Shown: positions 11,994 to 22,765 of the stretch, piece by piece
Numbering within the stretch: position 1 is the first letter of the stretch
Layout of the letters: each line of letters begins with the position of its first letter
Source: Leptidea sinapis
Taxonomy: Eukaryota; Arthropoda; Insecta; Lepidoptera; Pieridae
Assembly (NCBI RefSeq): GCF_905404315.1
Contig: NC_066267.1
Location: 2,370,501-2,434,500 of the forward strand
Length of the DNA: 64,000 nt
Direction of reading: 5' to 3'
Program-made: the position numbers and the translations under genes
Notes under the pieces: model-generated
The model's database searches: none
Seen by the model: the letters and a program-made list of their open reading frames with translations, nothing else
Told to the model about the DNA's origin: nothing

Positions 11994-12300
11994 GAACGAT
12001 GCGGGACTTGAACCCACGACCTCTGGCGTTCCGTGCCAGTGCACTGCCAACTGAGCTAACCGTTCCTGTTACGTATCGTCATAAAATCTTGTATGCTTTG
12101 TTCAACTCTCTGGTTGTGGCTTCATCTACAGGATCAATTTTACAGTTGATAACCTGCTCAACCCCAATATTTGCATAGGTATTAGGAAATTGGCTTAAAT
12201 GTCGCTCTTGTAAATCATAAAAATTTGTTATGTTTTTAAAGTGATAACCCTCACTTCTAGGATTAATATACAAAAAATATTGAAAACAAAATTTCGAAAT
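11994..12300 (-). repeat. tR300 unit: body plus tRNA-like cloverleaf
   Basis: On the minus strand a roughly 230-nt body (attaatcctagaagtgaggg, gacatttaagccaatttcc, ttgagcaggttatcaactgt, gagagttgaacaaagcatac) leads into a 72-nt tRNA-like sequence at 11994-12065. Its acceptor arms GAACGGT/ATCGTTC pair fully, with one G-T pair. The anticodon arm CTGGC/GCCAG is perfect, and the T arm carries TTCAAGT. The anticodon loop reads ACGGAAC, with C instead of the near-universal T before the anticodon, which argues against a normal tRNA. There is no CCA and the unit recurs, so I call it a repeat, not a tRNA gene. Confidence 0.7.
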
Positions 12301-12500
12301 TTTGACACTTTAAATACATAACAAATATTGTGTAATCGTAGTTCTGAACTAATAATTTGAAAAGCTAGCAACTATGAATATTTGCAACTCTCTATATCAC
12401 TTGTAAACCGAACTCAAACTCGAAAAGTTTATATTAAAAGCCTGTGTGGAGCCTTTTTTTAATTAACATAAAAAATATTCAATCTTTACAATCTGTTAAT

Positions 12501-12822
12501 TTTTTTATGAAAATAAGGGACGAGACGAGCAGGACGTTCAGCTGATGGTAATTAATACGCCCTGCCCGTTACAATGCCGCTTAGGATTATTGAAAAACCC
12601 AAATATCTGAGCGGTACTACAACTTCGCTCGTCACCTTGAGACATAAGATGTCAAGTCTGATTTTCCCAGTAGTGAAAATAGCTCTCGGTTATTTGCTAG
12701 CGGTGCCTTCAGACCGAAACACAGTAATGCACACACACATTACTGCTTCATGACAAAAATAGGCGACTGTGTGATATCAACAATCTAGCCGGCATCCGGT
12801 GCAAAGGAGCCTTCCACTGGTA
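12501..12822 (-). mobile_element. SLR-A repeat, near full length
   Basis: Minus-strand copy. The A-rich tail appears as ttttttatgaaaata at the left and the head as ggagccttccactggta at the right. The order of stem-loop segments matches the other full copies. Confidence 0.8.
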
Positions 12823-13302
12823 AAACTTGATTCCATTGAGTGATATTTAAGCTGTGCGCTCACAAACATAAAAACTAATGGACAAATTGAAAATTAAAAA
12901 AAAGTTATTTTATGTATGTGTCACTTATTGCTCGTGACTTTCACTTATTATTTTGCAAAATTTAAATGGAAGATTCGGAAAGTCTACGATGGATATATTT
13001 ATAGATAATAATCTATATAAATAAAAGTACAAGATGAACTCCCTGAGTAGCGGCAGAAGAGAAAAGTTGATCATTAACGTTGTGCATTTTCGAATAAGTA
13101 TTTTGGAATGATTAGGGAATAATTATTTCGCACGAATTGCTTTATTTATTAGTATAAAAGTGGCATTTATGTGGTTAAATACAATATTCATTAATTGCGC
13201 TTATATTACGTTAAAAAATTTAAAACTTCGGTTTAAAGATCATATTTTATCCTCATTAAAAACATTGCAAGCTGTCACTTACATGAATAATCTATGAATC
13301 GT
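12823..13302. other. No recognised gene
   Basis: AT-rich, with no recognised element, coding segment or RNA gene. Confidence 0.3.
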
Positions 13303-13307
13303 CCTTA

Positions 13308-13551
13308 AAGTCCTGGGACTAAATTGTGATTATTTTATAGCGATAGAAATGACTGTACTATTGTATATTTTTATTGAAAAGAGCGCAAAAAAAAAGAATG
13401 CTGGGAGAGTTTCTTGCGCCGCTTCTTCTCTCTCAGAGCGCCATTTGTTTCCGAAGCGGTAGTATCATCTAGTAGTTATTAGAAATGACATCAAAAAGAA
13501 TTCTAAAGGAATCAATTTTGAGAAAATAAGAGCTTTTCATGCCTTTTTACG
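13308..13551 (+). mobile_element. LINE-J 3' end, truncated
   Basis: Starts at tcctgggactaaattgtgat and ends at gagaaaataagagcttttca. Only the 3' untranslated part is present, including the conserved gagagtttcttgcgccgctt. It lies back to back with the LINE fragment on the minus strand that follows. Confidence 0.8.
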
Positions 13552-13589
13552 ATAAACATAGGTATAAAACTAAATATAAGTGTGTGCAC

Positions 13590-13881
13590 TACAAAAATGA
13601 AGTATCATCTGTAATAAAAACGCTAAACGAAGCTTGAATAAATTAAAAGTGCTTGCATCTTTGATATCCGAAGATAGTCCATTGTACAGTTTAGCACCTT
13701 CATATGTAATTGTTTTCAGTTCATAATTAGTCCTTGACTTTGGTAGTATGAAGTGATTATTATAGCGTCTATTTTGTATTTGTTTCTTTTTTATAAATGT
13801 TAATTCTGAATATATCTGTTTGTCTATAACTTTCCTAATTACTATGCAGGTTGTGTATTTGTATAACTGTAATAAATTCAT
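13590..13881 (-). pseudogene. LINE C-terminal fragment, clade unknown
   Basis: A 103-codon frame contains RRYNNHFILPKSRTNYELKT, then TYEGAKLYNGLSSDIKDAST and FKLRLAFLL. The layout 'N..R....LP..RTNY....I.Y.G.KLYN.LP.DIK......FK..L' is what I recall from the extreme C terminus of CR1/Jockey-like LINE proteins. No catalytic domain is left. It may derive from a family otherwise absent from this window. Confidence 0.55.
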
Positions 13882-14439
13882 AAATTTAGTTTCTATATAA
13901 ACTTCAGCGGCCCTACAAATAAAAATGGAATAGAGTTATAACTAAGCATAAACCAAGAATATGTAAAATGTTTCCAAATAGACATTTTGCTTACGAATGG
14001 TTTGTTCGGACGAACAACGTTTCCCGCGTTTATTTGCAAGGGAGCTTGTCATTCGGAAAACTTCGGAATTATCATTGTATTGACAGTGTTGTCAACGATA
14101 TTGTAAACATTTTGCATTTTCTTTGTTTATCATCAGTTATAACTTTATACCGAGTTTATTTGTAAGGCCGCAGAACCGCAGAACTATTACAATTATTTTA
14201 CATTAAAAAGTTTATCTCTCAGTAAAATCAACTTTCATCCATAATAATTCAACTGTAAAAATATTTCACGACTGAGATTCGATTCCTCAACCAGTATTTG
14301 GGCTTAATAATCACAATGATTCAACCTCTGCTCCAATGACCGTATGATCAACGAGTTGAAATAGCCGAAGCATAATTGGTTAGAAGTAGAAATCTTTCAT
14401 CTATAATGTCAATGACTATCTTACGAATTTTCAATCAGA
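13882..14439. other. No recognised gene
   Basis: AT-rich. A short frame at 13968-14165 shows no recognised motif. No RNA gene is seen. Confidence 0.3.
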
Positions 14440-15048
14440 GGGCCTACCATCAACTTTTAATAAGCGATGCGATTCCGATGCAGTTCAGTTTTTACCTAAA
14501 CTGAATCGCTAAAATTCGTACCATGAACTGAATGGTGTTTGGATCGCTTATGAAGAATGAACGAAATAAATTTGTCTGTGGTGAGAAAGAGATGACGCTC
14601 TACAGTCGTTGCATACATTTGTCTCTCTTACTCGAACCATATGCATTGCGTTTCGAAACCTAAAATGAGATTTTAGAGGTTTTTTTGCGTAGAAAATACT
14701 AAAAATTTTCCTTTTCTGTATGTTTTCACTATTTTTTAAGAGTTATTAACAACACGATTCACTTTCCTCTAAGGAAGTAGCAACTGTTTTCGAATCGCTC
14801 ACTTTGACACATAAGCTATATACAGTTTAGGTTAAAATATTACCTCATGGTACGAATGAATGAACGAACTTTGCAGTTTGCGATTCAATTGACATAATTT
14901 CTGACATTCAATTGACGTCATTGCGATTTCACCAGTTGATTTGTCGTCAACCTAAATTAGATAGCTCTAATCACGTCGTGGTAAGAAATAGCAAAGCAGT
15001 TCATATTAGGTTGTCAATTGAATCGCAATAAGAGTTCATGGTAGGCCC
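14440..15048. mobile_element. 609-bp element with terminal inverted repeats (MITE-like)
   Basis: The left end GGGCCTACCATCAACTTTTA and the right end, read in reverse complement as GGGCCTACCATGAACTCTTA, match over about 20 bp with two differences. Inside lies a second inverted pair, ATTCGTACCATGA near 14514 and TCATGGTACGAAT near 14846. The inner and outer repeats share TACCATGAAC, so one element may be nested in a relative. No transposase coding is seen and no clear target duplication flanks it. Confidence 0.65.
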
Positions 15049-15762
15049 GCAGGCCATGTATTCTGACGCGAGTTTAAGATTTTATACCCATCCCAAGAAA
15101 AGTGCTCAACGCCGCTAAAGAAGATTTCACTTGAAAAATGATATAATAATCGCAACCTCATGTTAATATGATCACATTCATTCTTACGTTATCATACTCA
15201 GCAAAGTATGCACAGGTCGGCTTAATCCCACTCAAGCAAAATGGCTGATCGAAGCTGGTCGGATCTTGTTTCCAACTTCCTTTCACCACTGCTTAGAAAT
15301 GGTGCTTGCTGGAAATGTGTACTGCAGATTTTCATCTGATTATTTAATATTTTGGCTTCGGCCTAAATCCACACAACATACAGCAGTTTTGAAGCAAATT
15401 GGTTGTCACCAATAAGGGAAGCGTACTTGTGAAATTTTAGATTTCTGTACTAAGAAATGATGAAATGATCGCTGGTTTTTCTTATATTACATTAATATGG
15501 AATAAGATCAAAGGAAATAAGATGGAAAAAAATTCTTAGCCTTATCTTTAAATCATCTCATGTTATGATTCAAAATATATTATATGTTTCATACTTTTTT
15601 TTACGATTTATGAAAGATACTGATGAAATAAAAAAAAACATGTAATACACAAGACACTCTTGCTATCAATATATTATTGTGATACTAAAAGTGTGTTTGG
15701 GATATTAAAATCGAACAAACTTGTAGTCATAATTTTCGGATCAAAGGTAAACTACAAATCAC
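15049..15762. other. No recognised gene
   Basis: AT-rich to mixed. The region 15220-15400 is slightly more GC-rich but has no coding or repeat signature that I recognise. Confidence 0.3.
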
Positions 15763-15980
15763 ACAGGATTCTTGAAAAACCCAAATATTCTGATCGGCAC
15801 TACAAATGCGCTCGTCACCCTGAGACGTTAAGTCTCATTTGCCCAGTAACTTTACTAGCTACAGCGCCTTTCGTCCGTAACATAATAATGTTTACATATT
15901 ACTGCTTCACGGGAGAAATGACACTGTTGTGGTTCCCATAATCTAGCCGGCATCCTGTGCAAAGGAGCCTCCCACTGGTA
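15763..15980 (-). mobile_element. SLR-A repeat lacking its tail
   Basis: Minus-strand copy that has the head (aaaggagcctcccactggta at the right) and the first two thirds, but stops in the ggattcttgaaaaaccc segment. It therefore lacks the A-rich 3' tail, meaning a later deletion or recombination removed it. Confidence 0.75.
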
Positions 15981-16675
15981 TGAATGGCCTTATTTATTCA
16001 GTGTGTTGATTTGGGCATAATTCTTTTTTTCAGCTTTAAGTGATGTTAATACCTCCACTCGTCTTTGAAATACAATATGTTCTTGACAGATGGACAGGCG
16101 AATCCATGTGGGATTACGAAGTAAATCTGTGTAGTATAAGGATAACATTTTTAGAGGTATGTGTAGCATTTCCAGCAGCATTAATTATAATTAATACTTT
16201 TTGAAATTCACGGATTATTGTCATATATGGATATGTTATAGTTTCTCTAAGTTAAAAAATGAATTTTGAGTGAAATCTTAGGAAATCATAAACTGTAAAG
16301 CGATTTTTACATATGGATATTTACACCATTATATTTTACTAAATATATAATAGAGTAATTGCTAGCAGCACTCATTTTCTGATCTTTAAGTTAGTCAGAT
16401 AAGTTCAAAGAGATGTAATAACTTTAAGAGCGTAGTTATATTTGTAACATACTACAGCTTCTCAAGCAAATAGTTTCAGAAAGAGACGTCAGCTATGTGT
16501 AGTGGGTCTTGCGAGCTTGGAAGTTATACCATTAATTTACTAGTGAATTAATTAGTGCTTACGACTAAACTCTATACCAGAATAGCTTTAATCCGTATTG
16601 AATAGTTACATTGGACAATATTTTGGGATACTTTTTAAATAACAAACTGCTTCTTTTACAATACAGCACATATCC
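15981..16675. other. No recognised gene
   Basis: AT-rich. A 63-codon minus frame at 15990-16181 shows no known motif. Nothing else is supported. Confidence 0.3.
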
Positions 16676-16796
16676 ATTAAATAAATTATTTCTTATCAAG
16701 TGCCTGAATACAAAATTTTCATGGTTTTTTCTTCAATAGTCACGAATTTCCATACAAACTGCCATCGTCCATTTCAACCCCTCCATTAATTTTTTT
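16676..16796. repeat. Dispersed repeat Rep-E
   Basis: Shares 'atcaagtgcctgaatacaaa', 'cacgaatttccatacaa' and 'ctgccatc...ttcaacccctc' with 60545-60660. It is non-coding and its ends are not defined. Confidence 0.55.
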
Positions 16797-16800
16797 GCAC

Positions 16801-16920
16801 TAAAATGTAGCTCAGTGGAAAAGCACTCACACGAAACGCAAGAGTTCGAGCCCCCATCGTTCATAAATTGTGTTTTCAAATCTAATTTGTGTACTTATTC
16901 CTATTGAGAATGACCCTTGG
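16801..16920 (+). repeat. tR300 fragment, degenerate tRNA-like head
   Basis: Has tgtagctcagtggaaaagca, gagttcgagcc and catcgttcataaat, then the first part of the tR300 body. The acceptor and anticodon arms no longer pair well. It is an old, isolated copy. Confidence 0.55.
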
Positions 16921-17334
16921 CTTAACTACCGGATCATGAAACTGAATTGATTTCTGAGTTATTATTCAATTGGAAGCCAGGTGATATTAAATTTAATGAA
17001 ATTTATACGCTTCCATTACAGACAGGCGACGAACTGATATAAATACTCTTTGTTATGGTAATGTAACGGTTCTATTAGCCACGGCTTACATTATAAATTA
17101 TAATCCGTAATTTCTGTTCAAAATTAACTGAATTAATAACCCTTTAGTATCGACCACTGGATTAATTACCGCTGTCGATAATATTAAATCCTATTTTGGG
17201 AGTGTACCGTAATTTATTCAAATTGAAGCCAGCAAGTATTTGGGGGTGTTTTATGAAGTGTATAGACATGAGTGTTTTAAAGCTATGAAATATATAATGG
17301 TAGGTGAATTTGATCTAACATAATTTATAAAAAT
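16921..17334. other. No recognised gene
   Basis: AT-rich. No supported feature. Confidence 0.3.
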
Positions 17335-17446
17335 GCGAGATCGAATCAGAAATTAGGAGATCTGTAGGAGAATCAAAGTCACTGACATAGTCCAAATGAT
17401 TGCGAAACTGAAGTGGCAGTGGGCAGGGCACAGAGTTTATATAGCT
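17335..17446 (+). pseudogene. RTE-1 LINE fragment
   Basis: Short piece with gagatcgaatcagaaattag and attgcgaaactgaagtggcagtgg (protein motif IAKLKWQWAGH). It ends abruptly at an SLR-A fragment, at a shared GCTCG. Confidence 0.7.
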
Positions 17447-17603
17447 CGTCACTTTGAGACATACGATGTCTCAGTAACCGACTAACGCTAGCTACGGTGC
17501 CTATTAAACTAAAACATAATAATGTTAGTACACTACTACATCACGGCAGAGAAAGGCATCGCTATGGTACCCGTCCAGTCCCTGCAAAGAAGCCTCCCTG
17601 GTA
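17447..17603 (-). mobile_element. SLR-A fragment fused to RTE-1
   Basis: Carries the middle and head of SLR-A on the minus strand, ending agcctccctggta. Its tail half is missing because the copy joins directly to the RTE-1 fragment at a 5-base overlap. Confidence 0.7.
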
Positions 17604-17980
17604 AATACTGATTGAAATTACGAGAAAAATACTATATTGCCTTACTTCCTTCAGGACAGAGAAACTTATTTAAAATTAGAGTCATTCGAAGCTACCTAGA
17701 ATGATGCCAAATCCATTATGTTCATGAACCAATAAATAATATATTACAAATTGTGATTCTTTTTTTTGTTGCAAATCAGTTGTCTTTACGTGGCTTACAT
17801 AGCCGCGTTAAACATGTCGCCTTACAAGTGATTGTGTAAGACATGATCGGGTAAGTAAGTTAGTAAGTTGGGTAAGTAGTGATATAGTATTTATTGAGAG
17901 CGGACGTGAAACAAGTCGTTAATATGATTTATTTCATTATATATTATTACGGAAACTATTTTTCAATATTCGGAATGATC
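17604..17980. other. No recognised gene
   Basis: AT-rich. Short tandem 'gtaagtaagttagtaagttgggtaagtag' near 17849-17880. No gene is seen. Confidence 0.3.
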
Positions 17981-19030
17981 AAGCTACGTATCAATATATT
18001 TGCTATTAATGCACGTTACGTATCAATACCAGTGGGGGGCTCCTTTGCACAGGAAGCCGGCTAGATTATGGGTACCACAACGGCGCCTATTTCTGCCGTG
18101 AAGCAGTAATGTGTTGACATTACTGTGTTTCGGTCTGAAGGGCGCCGTAGCTAGTGAAATTACTGGGCAAATGGGACTTAACATCTTATGTCTCAAGGTG
18201 ACGAGTGCAATTGTAGTGCGGCTCAGACTATTTGGGCTTTTCAAGAGTCCAGAGCGGCACTGCATTGTAATGGGTAGGGCGTATCAATTACCATCAGCTG
18301 AACTTCCTGTTCGTCTCATCCCTTATTTTCATAAAAAAAAATGTTTGCTATGTTTGCAAGCTACGTATCTATATGTTTGCTACGTTTGCAAGCTACGTAT
18401 ATTATGTTTACAAGCTACGTATAGTTATGTTTGCTACGTTTGCAAGCTACGTATAATTATGTTTGCTATGTTTGCAAGCTACGGATAATTATGTTTGCTA
18501 TGTTTGCAAGCTATGTATAATTATGTTTGCTACGTTTGCAAGCTACGGATAATTATGTTTGCTATGTTTGCAAGCTATGTATAATTATGTTTGCTATGTT
18601 TGCAAGCTACGTATAATTATGTTTGCTATGTTTGCAAGCTACGGATAATTATGTTTGCTATGTTTGCAAGCTATGTATAATTATGTTTGCTACGTTTGCA
18701 AGCTACGGATAATTATGTTTGCTATGTTTGCAAGCTATGTATAATTATGTTTGCTACGTTTGCAAGCTACGGATAATTATGTTTGCTATTTTTGCAAGCT
18801 ACGTATCTATATGTTTGCTACGTTTGCAATGTAGGTACGTATCATTATGTTTGCTACGTTTGCAAGCCACTTATCTATGGATATATCTATTAATATATGT
18901 ATTTGCTACGTATGCAAGCCACGTGTCAATATATTTGCAACGTTTGCAAGCTACGTTTCAATATGTTTGCTATTAATGCAAGCTATGTTTCAATACTTTT
19001 GCTAAGGTTTCAAGCTACGTATTAATATAC
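17981..19030 (+). repeat. 32-bp minisatellite, about 21 units, split by an SLR-A insertion
   Basis: The unit is ATGTTTGCTATGTTTGCAAG plus CTACGGATAATT (32 nt). A short stretch at 17981-18028 and the main array 18341-19030 flank an SLR-A copy. Units differ at the 'ctacgtat', 'ctacggat' and 'ctatgtat' positions. The open frames across it (18111-18488, 18719-18976) are readings of the repeat, not genes. It lacks the unique spacers of a CRISPR array. Confidence 0.95.
18028..18340 (+). mobile_element. SLR-A repeat, complete, inside the minisatellite
   Basis: A good reference copy: head ccagtggggggctcctttgc, perfect 9-bp stem CAGTAATGT/ACATTACTG, and tail cccttattttcataaaaaaaa. Minisatellite-like sequence lies on both sides, so it was inserted into, or at the edge of, an existing array. 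Confidence 0.85.
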
Positions 19031-19142
19031 TATTATATATTTATAGGCGATATACATATCGCTAGGAATTTGCACTTCTTATTTAGATTTCTATACTAGT
19101 AATAGTTAAACCTACAAAAGCGTTTATAAAAGATTCGATTAC

Positions 19143-19315
19143 AGTGTTTCCGGGACGATATGACATAGTTACCTTAAAATAAAGCGTCTTAAGCCACCTT
19201 AAAGGCTGGCAACGCTCCTGTGATTCCTCTGGTGTTGCAAGAGAATGTGGGCGGCGATGATCACTTAATACAAGGTGACCTTTACGCTCGTTTGTTCTCC
19301 TTATCCATAAAAAAA
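19143..19315 (+). mobile_element. LINE-B 3' end, truncated
   Basis: Starts at gtgtttccgggacgatatga and runs through tcctctggtgttgcaagaga and gatcactta to the tail ccttatccataaaaaa. Only the last 170 bases of the element are present. Confidence 0.8.
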
Positions 19316-19910
19316 TACATTTAAAAAAAATTCAAGTGATGAAATCATTTAAATATTTGAATACAAATTTTATAAAATTATAATGTGTGCATCCGTCGTT
19401 TTGCAGGCAATTGGTAAACTAATAGGATCTAATAAAATTTAAAATATTAATATCTCTCTCCGTTATTTAAACACTAACTATAATATCGTCTTCGCTGAAA
19501 GTATTCTGTAATTCATAAAATCATTAATTAAGAGCTAGAGGGTGAATTCGTTAATATAATGAGTGAAACAGTAATTGAATAGCGAGTTTGTTCTGTATCT
19601 CATCGTAGTAAAGTATATATTTGGCTTTTCGACCATAATATTATTGCATATACATGATTTCAGTAGATCTCTATAATTAAATTATAATATCTGACGCTGT
19701 ACACACTGGCTTATAAAATGACGATATAAGTGCTCTTGAAAAAATTTATGAAAATTTATGTTAAACTATAAAACAACTCGATATTAGTAGTACTCGTTAT
19801 AAACCAAATACAACTAACACTAATCAGCATTTAATTAGTCAGTGTTTCATTATGGAAGAAAAGGGCAAATCAGCGTTTCGGTTTTATTGGTAGTAAATGA
19901 CAACCAACAA
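19316..19910. other. No recognised gene
   Basis: AT-rich, with no supported feature. Confidence 0.3.
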
Positions 19911-20305
19911 CAAGATCGGATTGATGCCTTTGAGATGTGGTGTTGGAGGAATATGGACAGCCTTCCGCAGCAACCAATCCATCCTTCACACTCTAGGTGT
20001 AAAAGCCAGACTCTCATCCATCTGCCTCCGTAGAATCTTAGAGTTCTATGGACATATCGCCAGAAACCATGGCCTCAACCTCGAACAACTGATGGTTACT
20101 GGGAAGGTTGACGGACGACGCCCCAGAGGTCGCAGCACTATAAAATGGTCTGACCAAATTCGCACATCTCTGGATACCGGACTTCATGACGCACTGCACT
20201 TAGCCAAAGACAGACACAGACGGCGAACTATTGTCAAAAAGTAGAATCCTCAGGGAAATCACGACCCTCAGCAATGAGGAATACGACGTGAGGAGGATTA
20301 GGAAA
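19911..20305 (+). pseudogene. RTE-2 LINE ORF2 C-terminal relic
   Basis: Begins with DRIDAFEMWCWRNM, then shifts frame near 19955 to WTAFRSNQSI, LSSICLRRILEFYGHIARN, GKVDGRRPRGRS and KWSDQIRTSL. This order is the known C-terminal region of RTE-type LINE proteins (FEMWCWRRML...RxxGHIAR...RPRGRxxxRWxDQI, from memory). The frameshift and the missing upstream domains make it inactive. A cleaner copy lies at 57672-58110. Confidence 0.8.
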
Positions 20306-20368
20306 TGACAACATATACGCACACTCTCCTCCAACGCCAGGACAATTCATTGGAGTGTTACCGGTCTT

Positions 20369-20560
20369 TTAAATAATTGTACGTGCTTCTGTGGCGACAC
20401 CCATGTTTTGTCGTCTTGGAAAGACTGAAGGAAATTTATTCCAAAGTTTTGTAGCACGTAGAAGAAAGATTCTTGAAGGCCGCACTGTACCGCACTGGCG
20501 GGGATAATATTGCAGATTGTTGCATATTGTTGCCAAAGTATAACAAGTTGGCAAAGATCA
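20369..20560 (-). pseudogene. LINE C-terminal fragment
   Basis: The minus strand reads RPSRIFLLRATKLWNKFPS, then VFPRRQNMGV. It resembles the same C-terminal segment as in LINE-B (FLPRTTKLWNELP...FPGRYDMG) but is diverged enough to be another family. About 60 codons remain. Confidence 0.55.
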
Positions 20561-20799
20561 GGTGAAACACACTGTTCAGGACACTCCTTGATATGATAAA
20601 TGTTTTCATCATTACATTAAAGTTCAATAAAAAAAACATAATTTTTGTTCTAAAAATAAAATTTGCCTCATTATTTTAATTATATATAACCCTGTCAGGT
20701 AATAAAATACTGAAAGTAATCCTGTCTAACTTATTTTTACTTTACATGTGTTTCTGAAAGATATTGGTCTTTTTTATATCTTCATTATTAACAAACACT

Positions 20800-20932
20800 C
20801 TCGCACAACTTTTTCCGTACATATTATGGTAAATTCAGTGATTTAAATGGCATATTTATAGTGAATATTCAAAAGCGCTTAGATTAAGCCTAATTGAAAA
20901 AATGTTTATTTGACTTTGACTTTGAATTATTA
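20800..20932 (+). mobile_element. LINE-L 3' end
   Basis: Contains the shared segment 'tggtaaattcagtgattt', 'atttatagtga' and 'attcaaaagcgctta' and ends at ttgactttgactttga. No coding part remains. Confidence 0.65.
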
Positions 20933-21002
20933 TATTTCATTTATTGTTTAACACGTTGTTACTACGCCACATAGATAATTCTTTTGAAATGTTACTCATA
21001 TT

Positions 21003-21352
21003 TCCCAGCCACTGTTCAGGCATTATCTATAAATAAATTTAAATGTTTTATTAAAAAATGGCTCTGTCGTAAATCCTATTACTCCACAGCTGAATATCAA
21101 AGTGATCGGAAAGCCTGGGACTAGATTATGATTATTTTATAGCAATAGCAATGATAGTACAATTTTTTATATTTTTATTTTTATTAAAAAGAGCGCAAAA
21201 AAGAATGCTCGGAGAGTTTCTTGAGCCGCTTCTTCTGTCTCAGAGCGAAGCTTGATTCCGAAGCGGTAGTAGTATCTAGTATATTAGAAAGGATATCAAT
21301 AAAAATTCTAAAGGAATCAATTATGATAAAATAAATGTCTTTTATGCCTTTC
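21003..21352 (+). mobile_element. LINE-J 3' end with short coding remnant
   Basis: Starts inside the last codons (cccagccactgttcaggc) and continues to gataaaataaatgtctttta. Diverged from the other LINE-J copies at several positions. Confidence 0.8.
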
Positions 21353-21550
21353 ATTGTACGCGACAGTAAATCACACAACAAACACGGTAGTTCATCTGAC
21401 GTTATTAATTTTAGTCAACTGAGAATTGATACGCGGAATGCTTTGGGACTTTCATTAAAGCAGCTCAATACTCATTAGTTAAACAACGTCGAGGTGCATT
21501 CAATCACTATTAAAGCATCAATATTACATTGCGCTCAGAGATAACATCTT

Positions 21551-21849
21551 ACCAGTGGGAGGCTCCTTTGCACAGGATTCCGGCTAGGGTATGAGTATAA
21601 TGGCACCTATTTCTGCTGTGAAACAGTAATATTTAAACATTACTGCGATGCCGTAGCTAGTGAAATGACTGGGCAAATGAGACTGAACATCTTATGTCTC
21701 AAGGTGACGAGCGCAATAATTGTTGTGCCGCTTAGAATTTTTGGGTTTTTCAAGAATCCTGCACTACATTGTAAATTGTAATTGGCAGGGCGTATCAATT
21801 TCCATCAGCTGAACGTCATGCTCGTCTCGTCCCTTTTTTCATAAAAAAA
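21551..21849 (+). mobile_element. SLR-A repeat, full span
   Basis: Head accagtgggaggctcctttg to tail tttttcataaaaaaa. A 10- to 15-base stretch around the 'ttcggtctgaagggc' part is deleted relative to the other copies. Confidence 0.8.
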
Positions 21850-22020
21850 TACTTATCACCAAAAATGTTAATTAGGAACGGTACAGTGAAAATAAATGGT
21901 CTCAGGTCGACCTGTTATAGTCAAAAAAACAGTGTATATGTTAGATGCAGTTACTAATTATGACTGTAATAACAATCATCATGTTAACGAAGCATCCTTA
22001 CACAAACAATGAATAGATCT

Positions 22021-22132
22021 CTCCCAAGAGTGGTACGTGACACCATTGAAATTAAAAAAAACACCCAAATTTCATTAGAGAAGATGGTGTAAATTATCTA
22101 ACACCTGGGATCTAATAATCGCTAAATTAAAA
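22021..22132 (+). pseudogene. Possible Penelope-like element C-terminal relic
   Basis: Plus strand reads PRVVRDTIEIKK and, after a one-base frameshift near 22070, HPNFIREDGVNYLTPGI. From memory this matches the extreme C terminus of Penelope-like retroelements after the GIY-YIG nuclease (R.v.REAIEI.KHpnnfNREDG..Ls..W). The nuclease and reverse transcriptase are not present. The match is short, so this is tentative. Confidence 0.4.
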
Positions 22133-22559
22133 CCCACAACTACACATACCAAAAAAGAAGAGGAAACTGTCAGTAATTTTTTCCAAAAACCATCTGTCTA
22201 CAGCAACGCCACCTCACAATGAAAACTATATTTGAATACTATATTTGACTCATTTTATCTGTAGTACCCCTGAAAACGAGATTCTAGAAAGGTCTTGAAA
22301 CGTCAGGTTAACAAAAATAAAAAAAAAAATAGAACTTTTACACAAAAATCTAATATCAAAACACGGTTACAATTATACGTGTTTTAATCCTTTAAAAGTG
22401 TTTTATTTAAACAATGAATTCAAACATTTAAGGTTGATGCATCCAAGGAATATATTCCCATAAGGAAATATATATTTATACAGATTATTTTTTAATACTT
22501 TTGATTAAATATTTGGTTTTAATTAACATCACTCATATATTGGATGCAGCACCTTATAA

Positions 22560-22765
22560 ACTTATTTGTTTTGTATATTACAGCCATTGTAAAATACTCG
22601 ATTGATTGAAAAGTGTGGTCGTTGAGTTTCTTGTACATTCTTCTCACGAGCTCTACTTTTTCCAAACATATGGTAGATTCAGTAATTGAAAAGAAATATT
22701 TATAGTGACGATTCAAAAGCGCTTAATTTAAGCTTAGCTAAATTAAGTTCATTTGACTTTGACCT
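22560..22765 (+). mobile_element. LINE-L 3' end, longer copy
   Basis: Includes 'ttctcacgagctctactttt', 'tccaaacatatggtagattc', 'agtaattgaaaagaaatatt' and the LINE-L terminal block. The minus frame at 22519-22716 is a shadow. Confidence 0.65.

Noticed and set aside
11994..12065. A functional tRNA gene
   Set aside because: The anticodon loop ACGGAAC has C where nearly all tRNAs have T, the same sequence recurs as part of a repeat, and several copies are broken. It is a tRNA-like part of tR300.
18341..19030. CRISPR-like array or a repetitive protein (frames of 85 and 125 codons)
   Set aside because: Units are directly adjacent with no unique spacers, and the protein frames are just readings of the 32-bp repeat that end by drift. 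It is a minisatellite in a eukaryotic genome.
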